Of a stretch of DNA of 53,470 nt, positions 31,102 to 39,272 are shown piece after piece. The DNA is from an uncultured Saprospiraceae bacterium (lineage in GTDB: Bacteria > Bacteroidota > Bacteroidia > Chitinophagales > Saprospiraceae). The translations under genes were made by a program, and so were the position numbers. Position 1 is the stretch's first letter; every line of letters starts with the position of its first letter. The stretch is taken from assembly GCA_938015805.1 (NCBI GenBank), contig CALLXF010000005.1, positions 1 through 53,470 on the forward strand, given 5' to 3'. The notes under the pieces are model-generated. The model had not been told where the DNA came from. It did no database searches and worked only from the letters and a program-made list of their open reading frames with translations.

Positions 31102-31398
31102 TTATAAATCACCGAAGAAATCAATGGATTCTCCTTCCTTTAGTGTGACTATTGCTTTTTTATATGCACTCACTCTTCCCTTACGCTGTCCGCCTCTTGT
31201 GTTTCGATTCTTAGGTTTAGGAGCCATTATTAATGTATTAACTCCATCCACTGCTACATTAAATTCTTTTTCTATTTCCTTTCTGATCTCTACTTTGTTA
31301 GCCTTTTTATGGACTACAAAACTGTATTGATTCAAAGACTCAGATAAGCCTTCGCTTTTTTCAGAGATGATCGGTTTTATTAGAATTTGCTTTTTCAT
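31102..31398 (-). CDS. rplW: 50S ribosomal protein L23
   Basis: 98 residues. At the tunnel exit, the docking site for trigger factor and SRP. Recognised by LIKPIISEKSEGLSESLNQY, then FVVHKKANKVEIRKEIEKEF and the RNTRGGQRKGRVSAYKKAIV loop. 25 bases after rplD. Confidence 0.96.
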   Translation of the reverse strand: MKKQILIKPIISEKSEGLSESLNQYSFVVHKKANKVEIRKEIEKEFNVAVDGVNTLIMAPKPKNRNTRGGQRKGRVSAYKKAIVTLKEGESIDFFGDL

Positions 31399-31423
31399 TA
31401 TTTACTCTTTTTGAGATACAGAT

Positions 31424-32050
31424 TTATTTACCAAATGATTCTGCAATTTTCCCTATTGCTGATTCTGAGATAATTAGATTCTTAGCTCTCATTATCTGAT
31501 AAGTATTTAAATCCTTAGCTACTACTACACCTGATTTAGCTAAATTTCTAGAAGACAAGTGTAAATTTTTATCATACTCACCTACGACCATCAAGCTTCT
31601 TCCATCAAGACCTAGGTTAGATATTACATTGTTAAACTCTTTAGTCTTAGGAGCATCGAAAGTAAAATCTTCCACTACCTTAAGATCACCAGACTTTGCT
31701 TTTAAAGAAAGTGCTGATTTTCTAGCTAATCTTTTTACTTTTCTATTTAAGTCAAAGCTATAACTTCTAGGTCTTGGTCCGAATACTCTACCTCCACTTC
31801 TAAACAACGGATTCTTTATAGATCCAGCTCTTGCAGTACCTGTTCCTTTTTGTTTCTTTATTTTCTTAGTAGATCCTTTGATCTCTCCTCTTTCCTTTGC
31901 CTTATGAGTACCTTGTCTCTGGTTAGCTAAGAACTGCTTTACTGCTAGGTAAAGAACATGATTGTTAGGCTCTACACCAAAGATCTCATCTGGCAGATCT
32001 GCTGATTTACCAGAACTTTTACCTTGTATGTTTAATATATCTAATTTCAT
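31424..32050 (-). CDS. rplD: 50S ribosomal protein L4
   Basis: 208 residues. Its extended loop reaches the tunnel ([20 protein letters not shown], then [20 protein letters not shown]). In E. coli L4 is the autorepressor of the S10 operon; the equivalent target here would be upstream of rpsJ or rplC. The ATG overlaps the rplC stop by four bases. Confidence 0.97.
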   Translation of the reverse strand: MKLDILNIQGKSSGKSADLPDEIFGVEPNNHVLYLAVKQFLANQRQGTHKAKERGEIKGSTKKIKKQKGTGTARAGSIKNPLFRSGGRVFGPRPRSYSFDLNRKVKRLARKSALSLKAKSGDLKVVEDFTFDAPKTKEFNNVISNLGLDGRSLMVVGEYDKNLHLSSRNLAKSGVVVAKDLNTYQIMRAKNLIISESAIGKIAESFGK

Positions 32051-32676
32051 GACTTAGCTCTTTCTATAATTACCAATGCACCTTTATGACCAGGTATTGC
32101 ACCTTTTATTAATAGTAGATTCTTATCAGAAAGAATTTTTACTACTTCTAGATTTTTAATCTTAATTCTATTTCCTCCTGTTCTTCCACCCATTCTCATT
32201 CCCTTCATAACTTTAGCAGGATAAGAAGCCGCACCGATCGAACCAGGTGCTCTTAATCTATTATGCTGACCGTGAGTCGCATCTCCAACCCCGCGGAAAC
32301 CATGTCTCTTCACTACTCCTTGGAATCCCTTACCTTTAGAACTACCGATTGCATGCACGGCATCACCTTCAGCAAATACATCCTCGATAGTAATCGTATC
32401 CCCTTCCTTCTTCTCCATCTCCATGTCTCTAAACTCTACGAGTTTCCTTTTAGGAGCTGACTTCGTTTTAGCGAAATGACCTAACAACTGCTTAGAAGTA
32501 TTCTTCTCTTTTGCAGATCCGTACCCCAGTTGTAACGCATAATAACCATCTGTATCCTCAGTTTTTATCTGAGTGATTACATTAGGCTCAGCCTCGACTA
32601 CAGTACAAGAAATGTTTTTACCTGCCTCGTTGAAGAAGCTAGTCATTCCTATTTTTTTTCCTATAATTCCTTTCAT
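32047..32676 (-). CDS. rplC: 50S ribosomal protein L3
   Basis: 209 residues from the ATG at 32676, which gives the normal [15 protein letters not shown] start; a TTG nine codons upstream is rejected. Initiates large-subunit assembly and reaches the peptidyl transferase centre through the [20 protein letters not shown] and [15 protein letters not shown] segments. Ends overlapping rplD by four bases, and starts 106 bases after rpsJ. Confidence 0.97.
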   Translation of the reverse strand: MKGIIGKKIGMTSFFNEAGKNISCTVVEAEPNVITQIKTEDTDGYYALQLGYGSAKEKNTSKQLLGHFAKTKSAPKRKLVEFRDMEMEKKEGDTITIEDVFAEGDAVHAIGSSKGKGFQGVVKRHGFRGVGDATHGQHNRLRAPGSIGAASYPAKVMKGMRMGGRTGGNRIKIKNLEVVKILSDKNLLLIKGAIPGHKGALVIIERAKS

Positions 32677-32766
32677 TATCTTTTTTATATGAATAAAAGA
32701 CAATCCAGTCTAACAGCGGTCCTAACTTAAAATAAGATCGGACGTATTATCTTTTAATTTATAAAT

Positions 32767-32783
32767 ATTCGCGTAAAGCGAAT
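32767..32783 (-). other. Hairpin in the rpsJ-rplC spacer
   Basis: ATTCGC pairs with GCGAAT around a GTAAA loop (as read on the plus strand), beginning at the last base of the rpsJ stop. There is no T run, so it is not a terminator. It lies in the unusually long 106-base spacer before rplC and may be a processing or autoregulatory element. Confidence 0.45.
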
Positions 32784-33091
32784 TATGTCAACTTAACTTG
32801 GATATCCACCCCACTCGGTAGCTCGAGCTTTGATAATGCATCTACAGTTTTGGGTGTAGGTGTAAATATCTCGATGAGCCTCTTATGTGTTCTTAACTGA
32901 AACTGCTCCCGAGATTTCTTATTTACATGCGGTGATCGCAACACTGTAAACACTTCTTTCTCAGTAGGCAGCGGAATCGGTCCTGATATCACAGCACCAC
33001 TCTGTCTTACTGTCTTTACAATCTTCTCAGTAGACTTGTCTACTAGATTGTGATCGTAAGATCTGAGTTTGATTCTAATTTTCTGATTCAT
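32783..33091 (-). CDS. rpsJ: 30S ribosomal protein S10
   Basis: 102 residues. In the 30S head; also acts in antitermination as NusE with NusB. Recognised by [40 protein letters not shown], and [20 protein letters not shown]. It is the first gene of the S10 section and has its own strong promoter in the 79-base gap after fusA. Confidence 0.97.
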   Translation of the reverse strand: MNQKIRIKLRSYDHNLVDKSTEKIVKTVRQSGAVISGPIPLPTEKEVFTVLRSPHVNKKSREQFQLRTHKRLIEIFTPTPKTVDALSKLELPSGVDIQVKLT

Positions 33092-33129
33092 ATCCTCTGT
33101 TAAAAAAAATTCTTTATTCTAAAGAGCCG

Positions 33130-33159
33130 CAAAGATAGCAACTTTTAGTTATTATTCAA
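33130..33159 (-). promoter_or_regulatory. Internal promoter before rpsJ, consensus Bacteroidetes type
   Basis: On the minus strand, TTG (33159-33157), exactly 19 bases, then TATCTTTG (33137-33130). This is a full match to TTG-N19-TAnnTTTG. It lies after the fusA stop (33171) and gives a transcription start roughly 32 bases before the rpsJ ATG. The S10-spc-alpha genes can thus be driven separately from rpsL-rpsG-fusA. Confidence 0.85.
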
Positions 33160-33170
33160 TTATTAATCAA

Positions 33171-35303
33171 TTAAACTGAAACTTCTCCTTTAGCTTTATC
33201 AATTACTTCTTTTGCTACTCCTTTAGGAGCGGCCGCAAAGTGAGAAAATTCCATTGTACTACTTGCTCTACCTGAGGTAATCGTTCTCAACTGTGTTACA
33301 TATCCAAACATTTCGGATAATGGAACTTCTGCAGAAATAGATACGGCACCACCAGATTTAACCTCCTGGCCTTTAGGTAACCCTCTTCTCCTATTCAAGT
33401 CACCGATTACAGATCCAGTATACTCTTCCGGAGAGATAATCTCAAGTTTCATTATCGGTTCTAGTAATACTGGACCACACTGCTTAGCTGCTTCTCTAAA
33501 TCCTTCCTTCGCACATAGTTCGAATGCAATAGGCTTACTATCCACCGCGTGAGTAGCTCCATCATAAAGTCTCACCTTCATACTATCGATACCATATCCC
33601 GCAAGGATCCCGTTATCCATCATAGAGTTGAAACCTTTTATGATAGAAGGAAAATATTCTTTAGGAATCGATCCTCCAAAAATATTGTTCTCGAACTGTA
33701 ATCTAACCTTACCAGCTTTAAAATCATCTGAGTCTAAGAACTCCTGATCTGCAGGTCCTAACTCAAACTGCATCTGAGCAAATAAACCTGATCCACCCGA
33801 CTGCTTCTTCAATCTTTCTGTATGATCTACAGTAGATGTCAAAGCCTCTTTATAATTTACCTGTGGTGGTCCTTGATCACACTCTACGTTAAACTCTCTT
33901 TTTAGTCTATCGATAATAATTTCTAAGTGTAGCTCTCCCATTCCACTAATCACTGTTTGATTAGTATCCTCGTCATATCTTACTTTAAATGTAGGATCCT
34001 CTTCAGATAATTTACCTAGAGCCATTCCTAATTTATCTACGTCTTTTTGTGTCTTAGGTTCGATTGCTACACCGATCACTGGATCAGGGAACACCATACT
34101 TTCCAGAACGATCTGCTTATCTAAATCAGATAAAGTATCTCCTGTTTTGATATCCTTAAATCCTACTCCCGCTGCAATATCTCCTGCTTCTACTCTATCG
34201 ATCGGGTTTTGCTTATTAGAATGCATCTGATACAATCTAGAAATTCTTTCTTTATTTCCGGACCTAGTGTTCATAACATAAGAACCCGCATCTAATGCTC
34301 CAGAGTAAACTCTAAAGAAAGCCAATCTCCCTACGAAAGGATCTGTAGCAATCTTAAATGCTAAGGCTGCAAATGGCTCTGCAATAGAAGGCTGTCTAGT
34401 TACTTCTGCATCAGTTTTAGGATCAGTTCCTGTTACTGCATCTACATCTAGTGGAGAAGGTAAGAATGCACATACCGCATCCAATACTGCTTGTACTCCT
34501 TTATTTTTAAACGCAGATCCACACATCATTGGAACAAACTTATTGTCCAACACTGCACCTCTTACTGCATTAATCATTTCTTGTTCTGTAATACTTGCAG
34601 GATCTTCAAAGTATTTTTCCATCAGCGTCTCATCATATTCGGCCACAGCCTCCAATAACTTTTCTCTCCACTCCGCAACTATATCTACTAAATCCTCAGG
34701 TACTGGAATTTCCTCATAGGTCATTCCCATATCGTTATCGTTCCAAACGATAGCTTTACCAGTAATAAGATCAACTACACCTTTAAATGTTTCCTCCGCT
34801 CCAATTGGAACTTGGAGAGGAATCGCTTCAGATCCTAATTTCTCCTTTACATCATTTACTACCTCAAAAAAGTTAGCACCTGATCTATCCATTTTATTAA
34901 CAAATCCGATTCTAGGTACATTATAATTATCTGCTAATCTCCAGTTAGTCTCTGACTGAGGCTCTACTCCAGATACTGCACAGAATAAAAATACAAGACC
35001 ATCTAGAACTCTCAAAGACCTATTTACCTCTACAGTAAAATCAACGTGTCCAGGAGTATCGATAATATTCATAGGAAAATCCTGCCCCTTCCACTTCCAG
35101 TTAGTCTTAGTCGCTGCAGAAGTAATGGTTATCCCTCTTTCTTGCTCTTGCTCCATCCAGTCCATAGTAGCAGCACCATCATGTACTTCTCCTATTTTAT
35201 GACTCATTCCCGTGTAGTATAAAACCCTCTCGGTAGTAGTCGTTTTACCCGCATCAATGTGAGCAGCAATACCTATATTTCTTGTAAACTTTAAATCAGC
35301 CAT
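33171..35303 (-). CDS. fusA: Elongation factor G
   Basis: 710 residues, the usual length for EF-G. A GTPase that drives translocation of tRNA and mRNA. G1 is [20 protein letters not shown], switch II is [16 protein letters not shown], and G4 is NKMDRSG. Domain IV carries [16 protein letters not shown] and domain [19 protein letters not shown]. It follows rpsG by 51 bases. tuf, which follows fusA in Proteobacteria, is absent here, as is normal for Bacteroidota. Confidence 0.98.
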   Translation of the reverse strand: MADLKFTRNIGIAAHIDAGKTTTTERVLYYTGMSHKIGEVHDGAATMDWMEQEQERGITITSAATKTNWKWKGQDFPMNIIDTPGHVDFTVEVNRSLRVLDGLVFLFCAVSGVEPQSETNWRLADNYNVPRIGFVNKMDRSGANFFEVVNDVKEKLGSEAIPLQVPIGAEETFKGVVDLITGKAIVWNDNDMGMTYEEIPVPEDLVDIVAEWREKLLEAVAEYDETLMEKYFEDPASITEQEMINAVRGAVLDNKFVPMMCGSAFKNKGVQAVLDAVCAFLPSPLDVDAVTGTDPKTDAEVTRQPSIAEPFAALAFKIATDPFVGRLAFFRVYSGALDAGSYVMNTRSGNKERISRLYQMHSNKQNPIDRVEAGDIAAGVGFKDIKTGDTLSDLDKQIVLESMVFPDPVIGVAIEPKTQKDVDKLGMALGKLSEEDPTFKVRYDEDTNQTVISGMGELHLEIIIDRLKREFNVECDQGPPQVNYKEALTSTVDHTERLKKQSGGSGLFAQMQFELGPADQEFLDSDDFKAGKVRLQFENNIFGGSIPKEYFPSIIKGFNSMMDNGILAGYGIDSMKVRLYDGATHAVDSKPIAFELCAKEGFREAAKQCGPVLLEPIMKLEIISPEEYTGSVIGDLNRRRGLPKGQEVKSGGAVSISAEVPLSEMFGYVTQLRTITSGRASSTMEFSHFAAAPKGVAKEVIDKAKGEVSV

Positions 35304-35354
35304 GTAGCTAAATAATTTAAATCGGAATTAATTAATAATCTGAACGATAATATA

Positions 35355-35822
35355 TTATACTCTAAAATGTGCGAAAGCCCTATTAGACTCAGCCATTTTG
35401 TGCGTATCTTCTTTTTTCTTTACTGCAGCACCTTCATTCTTACTTCCCGCTAATACCTCTGCAGCTAATTTCTCTGCCATGCCCTTACCAGACCTAGCTC
35501 TTGAATATTTAATCAACCACTTCATGCCTACAGATGTTTTTCTTGCTGCTCTTAATTCCACAGGAATCTGGAACGTAGCTCCACCGATTCTTTTAGACCT
35601 TACTTCTACTTGTGGAGTAATATTAGTTAATGCTCTTTTCCACACATCATGCGGATCCTCTTCTCCTTTTTCCTTTATAATATCCATAGCATCATAAAAA
35701 ATCTTAAACGAAGCCGATTTCCTACCATCTAACATCATGTTATTTACAAACTGTGTTACTAATGTATCCTTGAATCTAGGATCTGGCTGTACTATTCTTT
35801 TTTTAGGTTTTCTTTTCCTCAT
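35355..35822 (-). CDS. rpsG: 30S ribosomal protein S7
   Basis: 155 residues. Organises the head of the small subunit and touches the E site. Signatures are DPRFKDTLVTQFVNNMMLDG, VEVRSKRIGGATFQIPVELR, then ARSGKGMAEKLAAEVLAGSK, and HKMAESNRAFAHFRV at the end. 27 bases after rpsL. Confidence 0.97.
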   Translation of the reverse strand: MRKRKPKKRIVQPDPRFKDTLVTQFVNNMMLDGRKSASFKIFYDAMDIIKEKGEEDPHDVWKRALTNITPQVEVRSKRIGGATFQIPVELRAARKTSVGMKWLIKYSRARSGKGMAEKLAAEVLAGSKNEGAAVKKKEDTHKMAESNRAFAHFRV

Positions 35823-35849
35823 GATTTCTTAAATCTTAATAATGGACTA

Positions 35850-36224
35850 TTATTTCTTTGGAGCTTTTGTTCCGTATTTTGATCTTGATTGTAATCTATC
35901 AGTAACTCCCGCTGTATCTAACGCTCCTCTAACAACTGTATACCGTACACCAGGTAGATCTTTTACTCTTCCTCCTCTAATCAGCACGATAGAGTGTTCC
36001 TGTAGATTATGCCCCTCACCTGGGATGTAGCAGATAACTTCTAGACCATTAGTAAGTCTCACCTTAGCTACTTTTCTAAGCGCTGAGTTAGGTTTTTTAG
36101 GAGTAGTAGTGTAAACTCTTGTACATACTCCTCTTTTCTGAGGACATGAGTCTAGAGCTCTCGATTTACTTTTCTGAATAATCTTTTTTCTACCTTTTCT
36201 TACTAGTTGGTTGATAGTAGGCAT
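35850..36224 (-). CDS. rpsL: 30S ribosomal protein S12
   Basis: 124 residues. Monitors codon-anticodon pairing at the decoding centre. [20 protein letters not shown] carries the wild-type Lys at the position equivalent to Lys43, and [20 protein letters not shown] carries Lys88, the two sites changed in streptomycin resistance; so the sequence predicts the sensitive state. First gene of the supercluster, with the promoter at 36292-36299. Confidence 0.97.
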   Translation of the reverse strand: MPTINQLVRKGRKKIIQKSKSRALDSCPQKRGVCTRVYTTTPKKPNSALRKVAKVRLTNGLEVICYIPGEGHNLQEHSIVLIRGGRVKDLPGVRYTVVRGALDTAGVTDRLQSRSKYGTKAPKK

Positions 36225-36273
36225 AAGTGCTATTTATCTAAATTATTATATAAAATACGCCAATAGGCATACC

Positions 36274-36299
36274 CTTCCTAAAAAGGAAGTGCAAAGGTA
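36274..36299 (-). promoter_or_regulatory. rpsL (str) promoter -7 element and leader hairpin
   Basis: On the minus strand a perfect -7 element TACCTTTG (36299-36292) lies 68 bases before the rpsL ATG; a clear TTG at -33 is not seen. Just downstream, at 36289-36274, the transcribed leader forms CTTCCT-TTTT-AGGAAG. The hairpin sits at the very 5' end of the predicted transcript and could affect stability or control. Confidence 0.6.
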
Positions 36300-36430
36300 T
36301 GCTTATTTCTTGGATATATCCATATGCTATTCCAAAAATATTTAGGTGATTTATAGATTTTTATGTGTTTTAGCAGGTTAAAGCCTAATTTACAAAATAG
36401 TCCTACATTCATATCTGTAAATTATACTTT

Positions 36431-36904
36431 ATGAAGAACGAACTTACCTTTAAAATTATAACCTGTATAGTGCTCTGCTTAGGCCTGGGTGTTGCCTCTG
36501 GATTTATAGCCGGCTCCCCTATGTCATTATGGTATCAAGGACTTAGTAAACCTTTTTTTCAGCCTCCTTCATGGGTTTTTGGGCCTGCATGGACTTTACT
36601 TTATACCTTAATGGGTATCTCGATAGGAAAGATATGGCATATCCCTAAATCCTCTGCCAAAACTACCGCGATAGGTTTTTTTATCTTTCAGTTTATTCTT
36701 AATCTGCTGTGGTCACCTGTCTTTTTTGGTCTTCAGAAACCTATTATCGCCTTAGGCATTATTGTTTGTATGTGGATTATGATTATTTTAACCATCAGAA
36801 ATTTCTTTGCTTTAGACAAAACGGCAGCATATTTACTCATCCCTTATTTACTATGGGTTAGTTTTGCTACTGTACTAAACGGAGCTATTGTTTATCTAAA
36901 TTAA
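36431..36904 (+). CDS. TspO/MBR family tryptophan-rich sensory protein
   Basis: 157 residues, an integral membrane protein with five transmembrane helices (for example ITCIVLCLGLGVASGFIAGS and TAIGFFIFQFILNLLWSPVFF). The family motifs are WYQGLSKPFFQPPSWVFGPAW and the NLLWSPVFFGLQKP block. TspO proteins bind porphyrins and take part in tetrapyrrole or stress signalling; the ligand here is unknown. It is divergent from rpsL and is followed after two bases by the acetyltransferase gene, so the two form a small operon. The gene symbol tspO is plausible but the function is not tested. Confidence 0.92.
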   Translation: MKNELTFKIITCIVLCLGLGVASGFIAGSPMSLWYQGLSKPFFQPPSWVFGPAWTLLYTLMGISIGKIWHIPKSSAKTTAIGFFIFQFILNLLWSPVFFGLQKPIIALGIIVCMWIMIILTIRNFFALDKTAAYLLIPYLLWVSFATVLNGAIVYLN

Positions 36905-36906
36905 CT

Positions 36907-37350
36907 ATGGATATCAGAATTAGAAAAGGCACATTAAAAGATTTACCTGCTGTTTTAGCGCTTGTAAAAGGATTAGCCAAATTTGAAAAAGCAGAAGATC
37001 AGGTTACAGCAACCTTAGATAATTATGGTGAGGCTTACGCCAATGGTCTGATCAGCTTACATATTGCTGAGTCTAATGATAAAGTTATCGGGTGTACCCT
37101 TTTTTATGATACCTTCTCTACATGGAGAGGGAAAATGTTATACCTAGAAGATTTTTATGTTTTACCTGAATGTAGAAGTCTCGGTGTCGGCAAAAAATTA
37201 TTCCATGCTTTTATCGCTGAGGCAAAAGACCGTAACTGTGCCTTAGTAAAATGGCAAGTTTTAGACTGGAACGAACAGGCCATAAAATTTTATAAACGAG
37301 AAGGAGCCACTATAGAAAAAGAATGGTGGAATGGTAAGATTATTTTTTAG
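36907..37350 (+). CDS. GNAT family N-acetyltransferase, SSAT-like
   Basis: 147 residues, one complete GNAT domain. It opens IRIRKGTLKDLPAVLALVKGLAKFEKAED, and the central FYDTFSTWRGKMLYLEDFYV is very close to the spermidine/spermine acetyltransferase motif. The acetyl-CoA pyrophosphate loop is ECRSLGVGKKL, equivalent to Q/RxxGxG/A. KWQVLDWNEQAIKFYKREGA completes motif B. It probably acetylates a polyamine, thialysine or similar amine, but specificity cannot be read from sequence. Cytoplasmic, in an operon with TspO. Confidence 0.87.
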   Translation: MDIRIRKGTLKDLPAVLALVKGLAKFEKAEDQVTATLDNYGEAYANGLISLHIAESNDKVIGCTLFYDTFSTWRGKMLYLEDFYVLPECRSLGVGKKLFHAFIAEAKDRNCALVKWQVLDWNEQAIKFYKREGATIEKEWWNGKIIF

Positions 37351-37609
37351 GAGTGTCTGAATTAAAAAGTTTTAATCATTACTTTGTACATCATTGATTT
37401 CTACATTATAGTTTAATCATGAATAGATGAATATCATTTTTATAACTCTGAAACTTACACAACTATTCCCATCAGTAAGTATGTACCCTTTTCAGAACGA
37501 TAAGAAAAAATAAGCATCTTTATACTTAAAAGAATGCTCATTCAATTTTAAAAGGTAATACGATCTAAATTCTAAAAATTTTATACTCAAAAGCATAACT
37601 TCTAAGAAC

Positions 37610-38575
37610 CTAATAATCCCGTTCGACTAAATACTTTGCAAAGGATTGAAATACAGCTATGCTCTCTTCATCTAAATTAACCGCATTTAGATGACTGTAA
37701 GCCAGATCTAAATAGGCTTGCTTAACTTGTTCTGCATATTCCTTTATTACTACCGTATCAAAGACAGAAGTTACGTCAATCACTTTATTCTCCTTATCAC
37801 TATTGTACAATGACTCAAAATCACTTTGGGCTTGACCCTCTAAAAGCTCCATCGTTTTTAAATAGAGATATGTTTTTTTCTTCTGTAAAATATCTCCTCC
37901 TTTTTGCTTACCGACTTTAAATTTATCGCCATAAGTATCGAGAATATCATCTTGTAACTGAAAAGCAATCCCTATGTTCTTTCCAAACTGATAAAGATGT
38001 TCGGATTGCTCATCGTTTGCACCACCTATCAATGCACCCATTTTTAAACCACCGGCAATAAGAACAGCTGTTTTTAACTCTATCATTTTGATATACTCAG
38101 CAATCGTTACGTTATCTCTAGTCTCAAAATCCATATCAAGTTGCTGTCCCTCACATACTTTAATGGCATTAGTATTTACAATCTCCATCAACTTTTTAAA
38201 TAGACCAACAGAGTAAGACTGCAGATAACCATAGGATTGGATAAGCATGGCATCTCCTGAGAGGATGGCAGCATTAAGACCATATTTTTTATACACGGAA
38301 TCTTTTCCCCTCCGAGTCGGAGCATCATCCATAATATCATCATGAAGTAGTGTAAAATTATGAAAGACTTCTATAGAAAGTGCAGCTGGAAGCACCTCCT
38401 TAATATTATCCCCAAAGGCATCGTAAGCTAACATGACAATAGCTGGTCTTATTCTTTTCCCCTTGTTCTCTAATGTGTATTTTACAGGATTGTATAAATT
38501 GGCGAAAGCCGGATCATATACGACCTGTTCTAGGTATTCCTCAAAAATATCGATGTAATCTTTTAGCATTTCCAT
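37610..38575 (-). CDS. Polyprenyl (geranylgeranyl/octaprenyl) diphosphate synthase
   Basis: 321 residues from the ATG at 38575; a second ATG at 38569 is equally possible, and a TTG at 38602 is less likely because it would precede a promoter -7 element (TACCTTTG at 38592-38585). Condenses isopentenyl diphosphate with an allylic diphosphate. Both Asp-rich motifs are present: FARM LLHDDIMDDAPTRRG and SARM QLQDDILDTYGD, with the GKRIRP motif near the N-terminus. Product chain length depends on residues just before FARM and is not predicted. Likely supplies quinone side chains or carotenoids. Same strand as DUF2490 and the mutase, 55 bases downstream. Confidence 0.9.
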   Translation of the reverse strand: MEMLKDYIDIFEEYLEQVVYDPAFANLYNPVKYTLENKGKRIRPAIVMLAYDAFGDNIKEVLPAALSIEVFHNFTLLHDDIMDDAPTRRGKDSVYKKYGLNAAILSGDAMLIQSYGYLQSYSVGLFKKLMEIVNTNAIKVCEGQQLDMDFETRDNVTIAEYIKMIELKTAVLIAGGLKMGALIGGANDEQSEHLYQFGKNIGIAFQLQDDILDTYGDKFKVGKQKGGDILQKKKTYLYLKTMELLEGQAQSDFESLYNSDKENKVIDVTSVFDTVVIKEYAEQVKQAYLDLAYSHLNAVNLDEESIAVFQSFAKYLVERDY

Positions 38576-38584
38576 AGAAGCGGC

Positions 38585-38592
38585 AAAGGTAA
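38585..38592 (-). promoter_or_regulatory. Candidate -7 element, near-leaderless start
   Basis: TACCTTTG on the minus strand, only nine bases before the ATG at 38575. If used, transcription would start essentially at the start codon, giving a leaderless or very short-leader message. There is no good TTG element upstream. Confidence 0.35.
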
Positions 38593-38630
38593 AATTACCC
38601 AAAAGAATAATAGAACGATGAGATTAGTTT

Positions 38631-39272
38631 CTACAGTTTATAATTTAAATTAATAACCCATATACTTACCCTTCCATCATTATCAGAATTAATCATATTT
38701 TCATCCCAGTATCGTAACATGATTTTGTATCGAGGATGTGCGAGATAAGTTACACCTAAGATATATCTAATTCTTTGTAATTTATTAATGCCATTTATCC
38801 TATAAAAAAAATCTGTTCCTAAAAATGGTTCTAACTTCTTGTATGGATTAAAACTTACACTGGGCTGCCATCTCAGAAAATCCGGATCAGTAAATGTGCC
38901 TATATCAAAAGCCTGATGATAGCGTAAGGTATTTCTCAGTGTTAGATGATGGAATTTTTTCTGATGCTTTATATCATAAAATATAAACTGCCGATTATCC
39001 CGGTTAGGCATAAACCACGTTCGACCTAGTATCATCACTCTCCAGTTATTATTAAAAGTATAATTTACAGCGTAGTCTGGAGACCAGTTTAAATACTGAC
39101 GATTAGACAAATTATGCCTAACAATAGGCTTTAAAAATACGCTCCAGTGATTATCTAATTTCTTATTTAACTGGATAGAAGACCAGGACAGTTGATCTTG
39201 AGCCGTACTACTTACCGTTACGCCTAAGATACATATCAGCAATATCCTCAATTTAAAAAACACTCCTCTCAT
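38631..39272 (-). CDS. DUF2490 domain-containing protein
   Basis: 213 residues. N-terminal signal peptide (LRILLICILGVTVSSTAQ). The mature part is made of alternating beta strands rich in aromatic residues (DNHWSVFLKPIVRHNLSNRQ, FNNNWRVMILGRTWFMPN, QRIRYILGVTYLAHPRYK, VWVINLNYKL-like end). This is the pattern of the DUF2490 family, predicted outer-membrane beta-barrels. Function unknown. The ATG directly abuts the stop of the mutase gene, so the two are cotranscribed even though no functional link is apparent. Confidence 0.82.
   Translation of the reverse strand: MRGVFFKLRILLICILGVTVSSTAQDQLSWSSIQLNKKLDNHWSVFLKPIVRHNLSNRQYLNWSPDYAVNYTFNNNWRVMILGRTWFMPNRDNRQFIFYDIKHQKKFHHLTLRNTLRYHQAFDIGTFTDPDFLRWQPSVSFNPYKKLEPFLGTDFFYRINGINKLQRIRYILGVTYLAHPRYKIMLRYWDENMINSDNDGRVSIWVINLNYKL

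Noticed and set aside
32677-32703. TTG start extending rplC
   Set aside because: L3 proteins start with MKGIIGKK or similar, exactly at the ATG at 32676.
33092-33170. A tuf gene between fusA and rpsJ
   Set aside because: The gap is only 79 bases and holds a promoter; tuf must lie elsewhere, as is usual in Bacteroidota.
37363-37378. Terminator after the acetyltransferase gene
   Set aside because: ATTAAAA-AG-TTTTAAT is symmetric, but the two-base loop and AT-only stem make it unconvincing.
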